Source of the DNA: an uncultured Eubacteriales bacterium | Lineage (GTDB): Bacteria > Bacillota_A > Clostridia > Lachnospirales > Lachnospiraceae | Length of the DNA stretch: 6,349 nt | Direction of reading: 5' to 3' | Assembly: GCA_902803345.1 (NCBI GenBank) | Contig: CADCPV010000071.1 | Coordinates: forward strand, 1 to 6,349 | Part shown: positions 1 to 6,347 of the stretch, one piece after another | Layout of the letters: each line of letters opens with the position of its first letter | How positions within the stretch are numbered: position 1 is the first letter of the stretch | Made by a program: the position numbers and the translations under genes | The notes under the pieces: generated by a model | The model's database searches: none | What the model was told of the DNA's origin: nothing | Seen by the model: the letters and a program-made list of their open reading frames with translations, nothing else

Positions 1-1539
1 ACCGAAATGCTCGGCGTGGATCTCGTGGTTCCGGATATTACGTTCCTCAGGGAGAACCGGGACCGCGTGAAGGGGTTCTTTATCACGCACGGTCATGAGG
101 ACCACATCGGCGCATTGCCGTATGTCTTAAAAGAACTCGATGTCCCGCTTTACGCCACGCGGCTGACGATGGCGATTATTGACGGGAAATTAGAGGAACA
201 TGAAATGAGCACGCTCGTGGAGCGTCATATTGTGCGTTACGGCGACATCGTGGAAGCCGGGGATTTCAAGGTCGAATTCATCCGCTCCAACCACAGTATC
301 GCCGATTCAGCCATGCTGGCGATTACATCGCCGGCCGGAACGATTCTTCATACCGGCGACTTCAAAATTGATTACACGCCGGTTTTCGGTACCATGGTTG
401 ATCTGCCGCGGCTCGCGGAGATGGGAAAGAAAGGCGTTTTGGCGCTCCTTTCGGATTCGACCAATGCTGTCCGTCCCGGTTTTACGCCGACGGAGCGTTC
501 GGTCGGAGAAACCTTTGACAAAGCCTTCCAGGAGTATCCGAACAGCCGGATTCTGGTCGCAACCTTTGCATCAAACGTGGACCGGGTGCAGCAGATCATC
601 AATGCTGCGACGAAGGCCGGCCGGAAGGTCGCGATTGAAGGCCGCTCGATGGTCGGGATTTTCCAGCTTGCGGCGGACCTCGAATATCTGAGGATCCCCG
701 AAGGAACCCTGATTGACACGGAAAGCCTCAAGGACTATCCGGATGAGAAAACGGTCATCATCATGACCGGTTCGCAGGGCGAGGCGATGGCGGCGCTGTC
801 GCGCGTCGCAGCCGGCCAGCATAAACGGATTACAATCACGCCTTCGGACGTCGTGATTTTCAGTTCGACGCCGATCCCCGGCAACGAGCGCGCGGTTTCG
901 AAGGTGGTCAACGAGCTCTCGATTCAGGGCGCGACCATTATCAACCGGGAAACACATGTGTCCGGACACGCCTGCCAGGAAGAGCTGAAGCTGATCTATT
1001 CACTGGTGCGCCCGCAGTATGCGATCCCCGTACACGGCGAATACCGGCACCGCATGGCAAATGCCCATATCGCGAAGGACCTGGGCATTCCGAAGGAAAA
1101 TGTATTCATGCTGAATTCCGGCGATGTGCTTTCCCTGTCAACAGAGCAGGCACGGATCACCGGATCCGTCCAGCACGGCGGCATCATGGTTGACGGACTC
1201 GGAATCGGCGACGTCGGAAATATCGTGCTCCGGGACCGCCAGAACCTGTCTCTCGACGGCATCATTGTGATCGCGATGACCTTCGGGCGGGAGTCGGGCG
1301 AGCTTTTAGCGGGACCCGATATTGTTTCGCGCGGCTTTGTCTATGTCCGCGAAGCAGAGGGACTCATGGAAGAGGCCCGGAATATCTGCCTGCAGGCGAT
1401 TGACTACGCGCGGGAGGATTCCCGGTATCTCGACTGGGCAAGAATCAAAAACCAGGTCCGCGAGGATCTCGGGGGTTATTTCTGGCGCCTGATGAAGCGG
1501 AGTCCTGTGATTCTGCCGATCATTATGGAAGTGGACTGA
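1..1539 (+). CDS. rnj: Ribonuclease J (5'-truncated by window edge)
   Basis: Metallo-beta-lactamase/beta-CASP ribonuclease with endonuclease and 5'-to-3' exonuclease activity, central to mRNA decay and rRNA/mRNA processing in Gram-positives; cytoplasmic. The open frame runs from base 1 (Thr-Glu before the Met at 7), and the residues around that Met align with the interior of known RNase J, so Met7 is not the start. About 46 N-terminal residues are missing; adding them gives roughly 556 aa, the usual family length. Counting from Met7: the zinc motif HGHEDHIG is at 28-35, the further metal ligands are His96 (NHSI), Asp118 (HTGD) and His343 (PVHGEY), and the beta-CASP HVSGH is at 317-321. The conserved tail RSPVILPIIMEV is intact. 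All catalytic ligands are present, so this is an active J1-type enzyme rather than a degenerate J2-type one. It is followed after 4 bases by the MltG-like gene. Confidence 0.96.
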   Translation, partial: TEMLGVDLVVPDITFLRENRDRVKGFFITHGHEDHIGALPYVLKELDVPLYATRLTMAIIDGKLEEHEMSTLVERHIVRYGDIVEAGDFKVEFIRSNHSIADSAMLAITSPAGTILHTGDFKIDYTPVFGTMVDLPRLAEMGKKGVLALLSDSTNAVRPGFTPTERSVGETFDKAFQEYPNSRILVATFASNVDRVQQIINAATKAGRKVAIEGRSMVGIFQLAADLEYLRIPEGTLIDTESLKDYPDEKTVIIMTGSQGEAMAALSRVAAGQHKRITITPSDVVIFSSTPIPGNERAVSKVVNELSIQGATIINRETHVSGHACQEELKLIYSLVRPQYAIPVHGEYRHRMANAHIAKDLGIPKENVFMLNSGDVLSLSTEQARITGSVQHGGIMVDGLGIGDVGNIVLRDRQNLSLDGIIVIAMTFGRESGELLAGPDIVSRGFVYVREAEGLMEEARNICLQAIDYAREDSRYLDWARIKNQVREDLGGYFWRLMKRSPVILPIIMEVD

Positions 1540-1543
1540 ACGC

Positions 1544-1936
1544 ATGGCGAAGTCGGGCAAAAAAAGGAATAAGGAGGATGTCCTCCATTATTTCAAGGTC
1601 GCGCTGGCAGTCTTTGCGCTGGTGTTCGGCGTCTTTCTTGCTGTTGTCAGCTACCGCTTCGGACGGCTTGTCTTTACGGATGACGCGATGACGGACACAC
1701 GTTCCCAGATGATTACCTACGAGATTACAATCCGGAAAGGTGAGAGTACGATTCTCGTCGGCTGGGAACTGCAGAAGGCCGGCGTGATCCGTTCCGCCGC
1801 CGCCTTTTTCATGCAGTCCAAGGTGTACAGGTGCAAGATTGCACCCGGTACCTATACCGTCTACAGCAAGAACAGTTCCAAGGAAATCGTCAAATACCTC
1901 AATCAGGAGTATTTAAAACAGAAAGCCGCGCAGTAG
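1544..1936 (+). CDS. Small MltG/YceG-like membrane protein lacking the catalytic domain
   Basis: A 130-aa protein. Residues 1-17 are a basic cytoplasmic tail (KSGKKRNK), residues about 18-38 form one hydrophobic membrane segment, and the rest should lie outside the cell. Residues about 57-122 resemble the LysM-like N-terminal subdomain of the endolytic transglycosylase MltG: a beta strand leading into a KGES turn, a helix ending ELQKAGVIRS, then the APGTYTV strand and a helix SSKEIVKYL. MltG itself is over 300 aa and carries a catalytic domain with an essential glutamate; that domain is wholly absent and the next gene starts 16 bases later, so this is not a frameshifted end. Enzymatic activity is therefore unlikely; a role in binding glycan or partnering a full-length MltG is inference. 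The start has only a weak Shine-Dalgarno (GGAAGTGGA, 1527-1535) inside the end of rnj, so translational coupling is likely. Confidence 0.8.
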   Translation: MAKSGKKRNKEDVLHYFKVALAVFALVFGVFLAVVSYRFGRLVFTDDAMTDTRSQMITYEITIRKGESTILVGWELQKAGVIRSAAAFFMQSKVYRCKIAPGTYTVYSKNSSKEIVKYLNQEYLKQKAAQ

Positions 1937-1952
1937 CGGCAGCGGGAGCAGG

Positions 1953-2597
1953 ATGACGGAAGACAGAATTTCAGCCTTTATCCGTTCGTTTGAACAGCCA
2001 AAAAACGAAGTCCTCGATCAGATCAGGAAGGAAGCAAAAGATGCCGGCGTACCGGTGATCCGGCCGGAAACCGGACAGCTTCTTTCCTTTTTTACGGAGC
2101 TTGCGGCACCGAAAAAGGTGCTGGAAGTCGGAACGGGGACGGGGTATTCGGCGCTTCTCATGCTTCATTCCATGCCGGATTGCGGAACGGTTACGACGAT
2201 CGAAAACTGGCCGCCCCGAATCGAAGCGGCACGGAAAAACTTTGAGAGAGCCGGTGCATCGGATCGGATTGAACTTCTGCAGGGTGATGCGGGAGAAATC
2301 CTTCCGACCCTTGCAGGGCCCTATGATCTGATCTTTATGGATGCTGCAAAAGCCCAGTATATTACCTGGCTTCCGGAGATTCTGAGGCTCTTTTCGCCCG
2401 GCGGAATTCTGATCTCGGACAATATCCTGCAGGAAGGGGAAATTCTGGAATCCCGCTATGCGGTGCCGCGCCGGGACCGCACGATTCATAAGAGGATGCG
2501 GGAATATCTGGAGTGCCTGTTTACAGACCCGGCACTTACGAGCGTGTTGATCCCCACAGGGGACGGCGTCGCAGTCACAAGGAAGAAGGAAAGATGA
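1953..2597 (+). CDS. trmR: tRNA 5-hydroxyuridine methyltransferase TrmR (YrrM-like)
   Basis: Class I SAM-dependent O-methyltransferase of the cation-dependent COMT-like family. B. subtilis TrmR (formerly YrrM, about 217 aa) methylates 5-hydroxyuridine to 5-methoxyuridine at wobble position 34 of tRNAs; this protein is 214 aa. Visible motifs: SAM-binding loop EVGTGTGYS at 58-66, acidic residue Glu84 ending the second strand (TTIE), GDA at 111-113, and the metal/catalytic set MDAAK at 129-133 (Asp130, Lys133) plus SDN at 155-157 (Asp156, Asn157). Start ATG 1953 is preceded by GGGAG (1944-1948) at a rather short 4-base spacing. The stop codon overlaps the ATG of trhP, the enzyme expected to make its substrate, which strongly favours TrmR over a small-molecule catechol-type O-methyltransferase. 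The substrate assignment rests on family and context. Confidence 0.88.
   Translation: MTEDRISAFIRSFEQPKNEVLDQIRKEAKDAGVPVIRPETGQLLSFFTELAAPKKVLEVGTGTGYSALLMLHSMPDCGTVTTIENWPPRIEAARKNFERAGASDRIELLQGDAGEILPTLAGPYDLIFMDAAKAQYITWLPEILRLFSPGGILISDNILQEGEILESRYAVPRRDRTIHKRMREYLECLFTDPALTSVLIPTGDGVAVTRKKER
2579..2593 (+). promoter_or_regulatory. Ribosome binding site that sets the trhP start
   Basis: AAGGAAG (2579-2585) lies 8 bases before ATG 2594, with a second purine run AAGGA at 2586-2590. The frame is open back to an ATG at 2513, but that would add 27 residues inside trmR of a basic, unconserved kind. The family-conserved N-terminus KPELLIPAGS begins immediately after Met 2594, so 2594 is the real start. 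Confidence 0.75.
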
Positions 2598-3838
2598 AGA
2601 AACCGGAACTTCTGATCCCGGCGGGATCGCTGGAAATCCTGAAAGAAGCCGTGCGGTACGGCGCGGATGCGGTCTATATCGGCGGCGAAGCCTTTTCTTT
2701 GCGGGAAAGCGCGAAAAACGCAAGCATCCCGGAGCTCAGAGAAGGAGTCCGTTTCGCGCATGAACACGGTGTCCGGGTCTATATTACGGCAAATATTCTG
2801 GCGCACAACCGGGACCTTGCGGATGCGGAAGTTTATTTTACGGAGCTTCGGGAAGTCAGGCCGGATGCGCTCCTCATTTCCGATCCGGGGATGTTCATGC
2901 TTGCGAAACGAATCCTCCCCGATACGGAACTGCATATTTCCACGCAGGCCAACAATGTCAACTATGAGACCTGTCTTTTCTGGTATCATCTCGGGGCAAA
3001 GCGGATCGTCTTAGGGCGGGAGCTCTCGCTTGCCGAGATCCGGGAGATCCGGGAACGGGTGCCGGAGGATCTCGCATTGGAGTGCTTCGTGCACGGCGCG
3101 ATGTGCATTTCGTACTCGGGACGCTGCCTCCTGTCGAATTTCCTGACCGGGCGCGACGCGAACCAGGGAGCCTGTACGCATCCCTGCCGCTGGAAATACA
3201 GCCTCGTGGAGGAAACGCGGCCCGGCGAGTATTTCCCCGTGGACGAAACGGACCGGGGAACCTTCATTTTCAATTCGAAAGACCTGTGCATGGTCGAGCA
3301 TATCCCGGAACTTGTGGATGCGGGCATCGATTCGCTGAAGATCGAGGGCCGGATGAAGACCGCGCTTTATGTCGCAGCAACGGCACGGACCTACCGGCGG
3401 GCGATCGACGATTACTGCGAGAGCCCGGAGAAATACCGCGAAAACCTCGACTGGTACCGGGCGGAAATTGCAAAATGCACGTTCCGGGAATATACGACCG
3501 GCTTCTATTTCGGGAAACCGGGTCCGGACGCGCAGATTTATACGGAATCAAGTTATGTCCGGAACTATGTCTATCTCGGAACCGCCGGAAAGACCGACGA
3601 ACAGGGTTATACGTCCCTGATCCAGAAGAACAAGTTCGGCACGGGCGACCGGATTGAGATTATGAAACCGGACGGACAGAACGTTGAGACCGAGGTGCTG
3701 GAGATCCGGAATGAAGCGGGAGACTGCATGGAATTTGCCTCCCACGCTTCGGAAAAACTTCGGGTGCGCATGAACCCCGCCCCGGAGGAATATGATATCC
3801 TGCGGGTCTCGGCCCGTCTTTCGCATAAAAAGGACTGA
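2594..3838 (+). CDS. trhP: U32-family tRNA wobble-uridine hydroxylation protein TrhP (YegQ/YrrO-like)
   Basis: A 414-aa protein annotated in many genomes as a U32 peptidase or collagenase-like protease. The family is now known for prephenate-dependent, oxygen-independent formation of 5-hydroxyuridine at tRNA position 34 (E. coli YegQ/TrhP; B. subtilis YrrN-YrrO). The N-terminal half is a TIM-barrel type fold starting KPELLIPAGS and including GADAVYIGG at 23-31. The U32 signature at 163-181 fits exactly (E-C-F-V-H-G-A-M-C through G-R-C-L-L-S). Cys171, Cys178, Cys194 and Cys198 form the four-cysteine set expected to bind an iron-sulfur cluster. NSKDLC at 227-232 and DSLKIEGRMK at 246-255 are further family hallmarks. 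Start ATG 2594 overlaps the trmR stop by 4 bp (ATGA), so the two are translationally coupled: TrhP makes ho5U and TrmR methylates it. A protease role is unlikely. Only one trhP-type gene is here, whereas B. subtilis has two adjacent. Confidence 0.9.
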   Translation: MKKPELLIPAGSLEILKEAVRYGADAVYIGGEAFSLRESAKNASIPELREGVRFAHEHGVRVYITANILAHNRDLADAEVYFTELREVRPDALLISDPGMFMLAKRILPDTELHISTQANNVNYETCLFWYHLGAKRIVLGRELSLAEIREIRERVPEDLALECFVHGAMCISYSGRCLLSNFLTGRDANQGACTHPCRWKYSLVEETRPGEYFPVDETDRGTFIFNSKDLCMVEHIPELVDAGIDSLKIEGRMKTALYVAATARTYRRAIDDYCESPEKYRENLDWYRAEIAKCTFREYTTGFYFGKPGPDAQIYTESSYVRNYVYLGTAGKTDEQGYTSLIQKNKFGTGDRIEIMKPDGQNVETEVLEIRNEAGDCMEFASHASEKLRVRMNPAPEEYDILRVSARLSHKKD

Positions 3839-3845
3839 ATGCCTT

Positions 3846-4742
3846 ATGAGTCAAATGAAATCCGGCTTTGTCACGATTCTCGGACGGCCGAATGTCGGAA
3901 AATCGACGCTGATGAACCACCTGATCGGTCAGAAGATCGCGATCACGGCCAATAAGCCGCAGACGACGCGGCAGCGGATCCGTACCATCTATACTGATGA
4001 GCGCGGACAGATTGTATTCCTGGATACGCCCGGCATTGTACGGGCCAAAAACAAGCTCGGCGAGTACATGCTCGACGTCGCGGTGAAAACTACCTATGAA
4101 GCAGATGTGCTGATCTGGCTCGTGAAGCCGGACCCGCAGGTACGCGAGGGCGAGAAGGAGATTGCGGATCTTCTGATCCGTGCGAAAAAGCCGGTGATCC
4201 TCGTCGTGAACCAGATTGATGTAGTTCCGGAGCAGGCAGTCCGCGAGACAGTGGAAGCTTATTCCGCGCTTTACGATTTCGACCGTGTCATAACGGTTTC
4301 GGCGCTCCGCTCGATCCGCACCGATAAAGTACTGCAGGCAATCTATGACCTGCTTCCGTACGGGCCATTCTTCTATGACGAGGACATGGTGACCGACCAG
4401 CCGATGCGTGAAATCGTCGCCGAAATGATCCGTGAAAAGGCGCTCCGACTCCTGTCGGACGAGATCCCGCACGGAATTGCGGTGACAATCGACTCGATGA
4501 AGCAGCGGAAAAACGGACTCTGGGACATTGAGGCCTCGGTTTCCTGCGAAAAGGAATCCCACAAGGGCATTATCATCGGAAAAGGCGGGGCAATGCTGAA
4601 AAAAATCGGCTCGCAGGCCCGCGCCGATGCGGAGAAGATGCTGGAGGACCAGGTAAACCTGAAACTCTATGTGAAGGTGAAAAAAGACTGGCGGGACGAT
4701 AAGACGCAGCTTCGGAATTTCGGCTATTACGAGAAAGGCTGA
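3846..4742 (+). CDS. era: GTPase Era
   Basis: Essential Ras-like GTPase that binds the 3' end of 16S rRNA and guides 30S maturation; 298 aa, normal family length. GTPase domain: G1 GRPNVGKST 13-21, G2/switch I KPQTTRQRI 37-45, G3 DTPG 60-63, G4 NQID 122-125, and G5 SAL at about 152-154. The linker AEMIREKALRLLSDEIPHGIAV (192-213) and the C-terminal KH domain with its RNA-binding GKGG at 245-248 (within IIIGKGGAML), ending LRNFGYYEKG, are typical of Era rather than Der or Obg. G4 is odd: the usual lysine of NKxD is glutamine (codon CAG, 4212-4214). The frame is open from ATG 3792, but that would overlap trhP and add 18 unconserved residues; ATG 3846 lies 7 bases past the trhP stop, with AAAGGA (3829-3834) upstream at 11-base spacing. 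ATG 3855 is a less likely alternative. Confidence 0.97.
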   Translation: MSQMKSGFVTILGRPNVGKSTLMNHLIGQKIAITANKPQTTRQRIRTIYTDERGQIVFLDTPGIVRAKNKLGEYMLDVAVKTTYEADVLIWLVKPDPQVREGEKEIADLLIRAKKPVILVVNQIDVVPEQAVRETVEAYSALYDFDRVITVSALRSIRTDKVLQAIYDLLPYGPFFYDEDMVTDQPMREIVAEMIREKALRLLSDEIPHGIAVTIDSMKQRKNGLWDIEASVSCEKESHKGIIIGKGGAMLKKIGSQARADAEKMLEDQVNLKLYVKVKKDWRDDKTQLRNFGYYEKG

Positions 4743-4746
4743 ACAG

Positions 4747-5502
4747 GTGCAGAACGGAATTGAAGTCAATGGAATCATCCTTTCGATGATGCCGGCCGGC
4801 GAAGCGGACCGGCGGCTTCTGCTGTTGACGAAAGAACTCGGAAAAGTCTCCTGTTTTGCGCGCGGTGCGCGGCGGCCGACAAGCAGTCTCTGCGGGTCGA
4901 CGCGTCCTTTTGCCTTCGGCCTCTTCACGCTGAACCAGGGGAGATCCGCCTATTCGCTCTCGAAAGCCGAGATTCGCACATATTTTGAGGATCTGCCGCT
5001 GGACGTTGAAAAATCCGCCTGCGCTTCCGCTTTCTGCGAGCTTGCAGCCTATTTCACCAGGGAAAACGCGGACGAGTCAGGAATACTGGCGCTTCTGTAC
5101 TACGCGCTCCGGGCGCTTTCGGCGGGAAAGATGCACAAACGCCTGATCCAGGCGGCCTTTGAGTGCCGGATGCTCGCGGAGTCAGGCCTTCTTCCGGCCT
5201 TTTCGCACTGTGCACGCTGTAAAAATACGCTGACTGAGGGCGTTTTCAGTACGGCGCTGATGCAGCCGCTGTGCCGGGACTGCGCGGGATCGGACCTTCG
5301 GTATCCGCTCTCAAAAAGCACGGTGTACGCGCTGGAATTCATCCGGAACACCGCGCCGGGAAAGCTTTTCAGTTTTGAACTGGCGCCGTCGGTGCGTGCG
5401 GAGCTTCTTGCGGTTACGGAGCTTCTTTTGAAGTCCGCCGTCGACCGTGAGCTTCCGGCACGGGACATGCTTTCTGTACTGCTTTCGGACAGCGGCGCCT
5501 GA
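4747..5502 (+). CDS. recO: DNA repair protein RecO
   Basis: RecFOR-pathway mediator that, with RecR, loads RecA onto SSB-coated single-stranded DNA and promotes strand annealing; 251 aa, normal length. The N-terminal OB-fold (about 1-80) shows the family pattern GIILSMMPAGEADRRLLLLT and a basic strand SCFARGARRP (35-44). A helical domain follows, with ESGLLPAFSHCARC (145-158). A zinc site of CxxC-N17-CxxC is made by Cys155, Cys158, Cys176 and Cys179. Start is GTG at 4747, four bases after the era stop; GAGAAAGG (4731-4738) gives an 8-base spacing and no upstream in-frame ATG exists before the era stop, while the conserved N-terminus starts immediately after it. The era-recO order is widespread in Firmicutes and supports the call. 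No terminator is evident right after the stop. Confidence 0.94.
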   Translation: MQNGIEVNGIILSMMPAGEADRRLLLLTKELGKVSCFARGARRPTSSLCGSTRPFAFGLFTLNQGRSAYSLSKAEIRTYFEDLPLDVEKSACASAFCELAAYFTRENADESGILALLYYALRALSAGKMHKRLIQAAFECRMLAESGLLPAFSHCARCKNTLTEGVFSTALMQPLCRDCAGSDLRYPLSKSTVYALEFIRNTAPGKLFSFELAPSVRAELLAVTELLLKSAVDRELPARDMLSVLLSDSGA

Positions 5503-5528
5503 ATGCAGCCATTTTATGAAAATAATAC

Positions 5529-5557
5529 TTGAAAAAAACCTTCGTACAGGGTAAAAT
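5529..5557 (+). promoter_or_regulatory. Sigma-A-type promoter for the lipoprotein gene
   Basis: TTGAAA (5529-5534) and TAAAAT (5552-5557) are each one base from consensus and are separated by exactly 17 bases. The AT-rich stretch 5511-5528 directly upstream could act as an UP element. The transcription start would fall near 5564, giving a leader of about 41 bases before ATG 5605. No extended -10 (TGn) is seen. This is the only stretch in the window I find convincing as a promoter and it sits in the only sizeable gap between genes (5503-5604). Confidence 0.75.
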
Positions 5558-5566
5558 ATCTTAGAT

Positions 5567-5583
5567 GTACCGAAATGCGGTAC
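5567..5583 (+). promoter_or_regulatory. Perfect 6-bp inverted repeat in the 5' leader
   Basis: GTACCG (5567-5572) and CGGTAC (5578-5583) are exact reverse complements around the loop AAATG. If transcription starts near 5564 the hairpin occupies about +4 to +20, and T5566 with G5584 could add a wobble pair. It could be a 5'-terminal stem-loop that stabilises the mRNA, or a DNA operator for a dimeric regulator overlapping the start of transcription. It has no U-run after it, so it is not a terminator. Confidence 0.5.
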
Positions 5584-5591
5584 GGCTTAAA

Positions 5592-5601
5592 AGAGGGGTG
5601 A
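5592..5601 (+). promoter_or_regulatory. Ribosome binding site of the lipoprotein gene
   Basis: AGAGGGGTGA is a near match to the full anti-Shine-Dalgarno complement AGGAGGTGA and sits just before AATT-ATG 5605. It lies outside the leader hairpin and so should be accessible. Confidence 0.7.
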
Positions 5602-5604
5602 ATT

Positions 5605-6306
5605 ATGAAACGCAGAATTATGGCAGTGCTTCTTCTGGTGCTTTTTGCATTTACGCTCAGCGCCTGCAAGGAAGAAGTTGAGAAAGGTGCAAACGAGAAT
5701 TTCGGCAAGGGTGAAAAGGATATCTATATCTTCCGGGATCTTTCGGTCCAGGATGTGATGATTGCGGATTTCGACACCTCAAAATATGACAAGGACGAGT
5801 ACCTCGGCTATCTGCAGGAAGAAATCGATGCCTACAATGCCGGCGCATCCTTTGTGCCGCAGACCGCTGCGGAGGGCGAGGAGGAAAGCTTCACGCCGCA
5901 TTATACCGTTCCGGTTTCCATTGCGTCCTGCACAACTGCGGACAATAAGATCAACCAGCAGCTTCTGTATGCGACGGCAGCGGATTTCACAAAATACAAT
6001 GAGGAATTCCTGGAAGAGGAGCGCGGCGGCTACACGCTTCAGGCCGGAACGCTTCCCTATGCGGATGCGAGTGTGACCGGAGCGACCCTGATCGACCCGG
6101 ACAACAAGGAAGGCGGGACACTCGATGTCAATGAAATCCTGACCGGCAAGAACGCAGCCAAATACCGCTATGTGATCTGCAATTTCGACGCTGTCCTTTA
6201 CGGCGACGGCGAGATCGCGGGCTACACCGCGAACGGCAGCTACAACAGCGACAAGGACTGCATTACGGTTCCCGCCGGACAGACTGTCATTGTGATTTTC
6301 AAGTAA
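5605..6306 (+). CDS. Putative lipoprotein of unknown function
   Basis: A 233-aa precursor with a classical type II signal: MKRR, a hydrophobic core 5-17, then the lipobox LSAC (18-21). Cys21 should be lipidated, anchoring a mature protein of about 213 residues to the outer face of the cytoplasmic membrane. The mature part is soluble-looking and acidic, with no second membrane segment. It begins with a charged linker (22-38) and a strand/helix block DVMIADFDTSKYDKDEYLG running into an EEIDAYNAG helix (50-80). The C-terminal part is strand-rich (YRYVICNF 187-194) and ends TVIVIFK. No catalytic motif is recognisable. Three further cysteines (109, 192, 219) are scattered. From memory, similar DFD..YD plus YN lipoproteins occur in Lachnospiraceae, but I cannot name the family. 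It has its own promoter, leader hairpin and strong ribosome binding site, so it is probably expressed separately from the era-recO unit. Confidence 0.85.
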   Translation: MKRRIMAVLLLVLFAFTLSACKEEVEKGANENFGKGEKDIYIFRDLSVQDVMIADFDTSKYDKDEYLGYLQEEIDAYNAGASFVPQTAAEGEEESFTPHYTVPVSIASCTTADNKINQQLLYATAADFTKYNEEFLEEERGGYTLQAGTLPYADASVTGATLIDPDNKEGGTLDVNEILTGKNAAKYRYVICNFDAVLYGDGEIAGYTANGSYNSDKDCITVPAGQTVIVIFK

Positions 6307-6320
6307 CAGCATCTGCACAG

Positions 6321-6347
6321 TCAGCACGTTTTTACCGGAAACGCTGA
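6321..6347 (+). other. Imperfect hairpin after the lipoprotein gene
   Basis: TCAG (6321-6324) plus CGTTT (6327-6331) can pair with AAACG (6339-6343) plus CTGA (6344-6347), leaving a 2-base bulge and a 7-base loop. It lies 15 bases after the stop codon. It might be the arm of a terminator, but the window ends two bases later, so the required U-run cannot be seen, and the stem is AT-rich in its upper part. Nothing else is apparent in 6307-6349. Confidence 0.2.

Noticed and set aside
1971..2723. 250-codon minus-strand frame opposite trmR and the start of trhP
   Set aside because: Arg/Pro-rich shadow of two well-supported genes, with no domain.
3035..3052. Exact tandem 9-bp repeat (GAGATCCGG twice) in trhP
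   Set aside because: In frame and encodes EIR-EIR in a helix where the family normally has similar charged residues; two copies are too few to suggest a functional repeat.
3082..3657. 191-codon plus-strand frame inside trhP
   Set aside because: Out-of-frame overlap with the Fe-S cysteine region of trhP; composition (Arg, Gly, Pro rich) and lack of motifs mark it as spurious.
2594..3838. Annotation as a collagenase-like secreted protease (peptidase U32)
   Set aside because: No signal peptide, four Fe-S cysteines in the TrhP pattern and coupling to trmR fit tRNA hydroxylation instead.
3660..4928. 422-codon open frame on the minus strand opposite era
   Set aside because: Long, but wholly antisense to era with its invariant GTPase and KH motifs; the translation is rich in Arg/His/Leu with no recognisable domain, as expected of a shadow frame in GC-rich coding DNA.
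5184..5203. AGGCC/GGCCT hairpin followed by TTTT inside recO, resembling an intrinsic terminator
   Set aside because: Stem of only 5 bp, U-run of four, and located mid-gene next to the zinc-site codons; it is most likely a by-product of coding sequence.
5575..5601. Eight-codon leader ORF (MRYGLKEG) beginning in the leader hairpin loop and ending at the lipoprotein ribosome binding site
   Set aside because: No Shine-Dalgarno precedes its ATG, which sits within the predicted stem-loop, and the peptide has no run of a regulatory amino acid.
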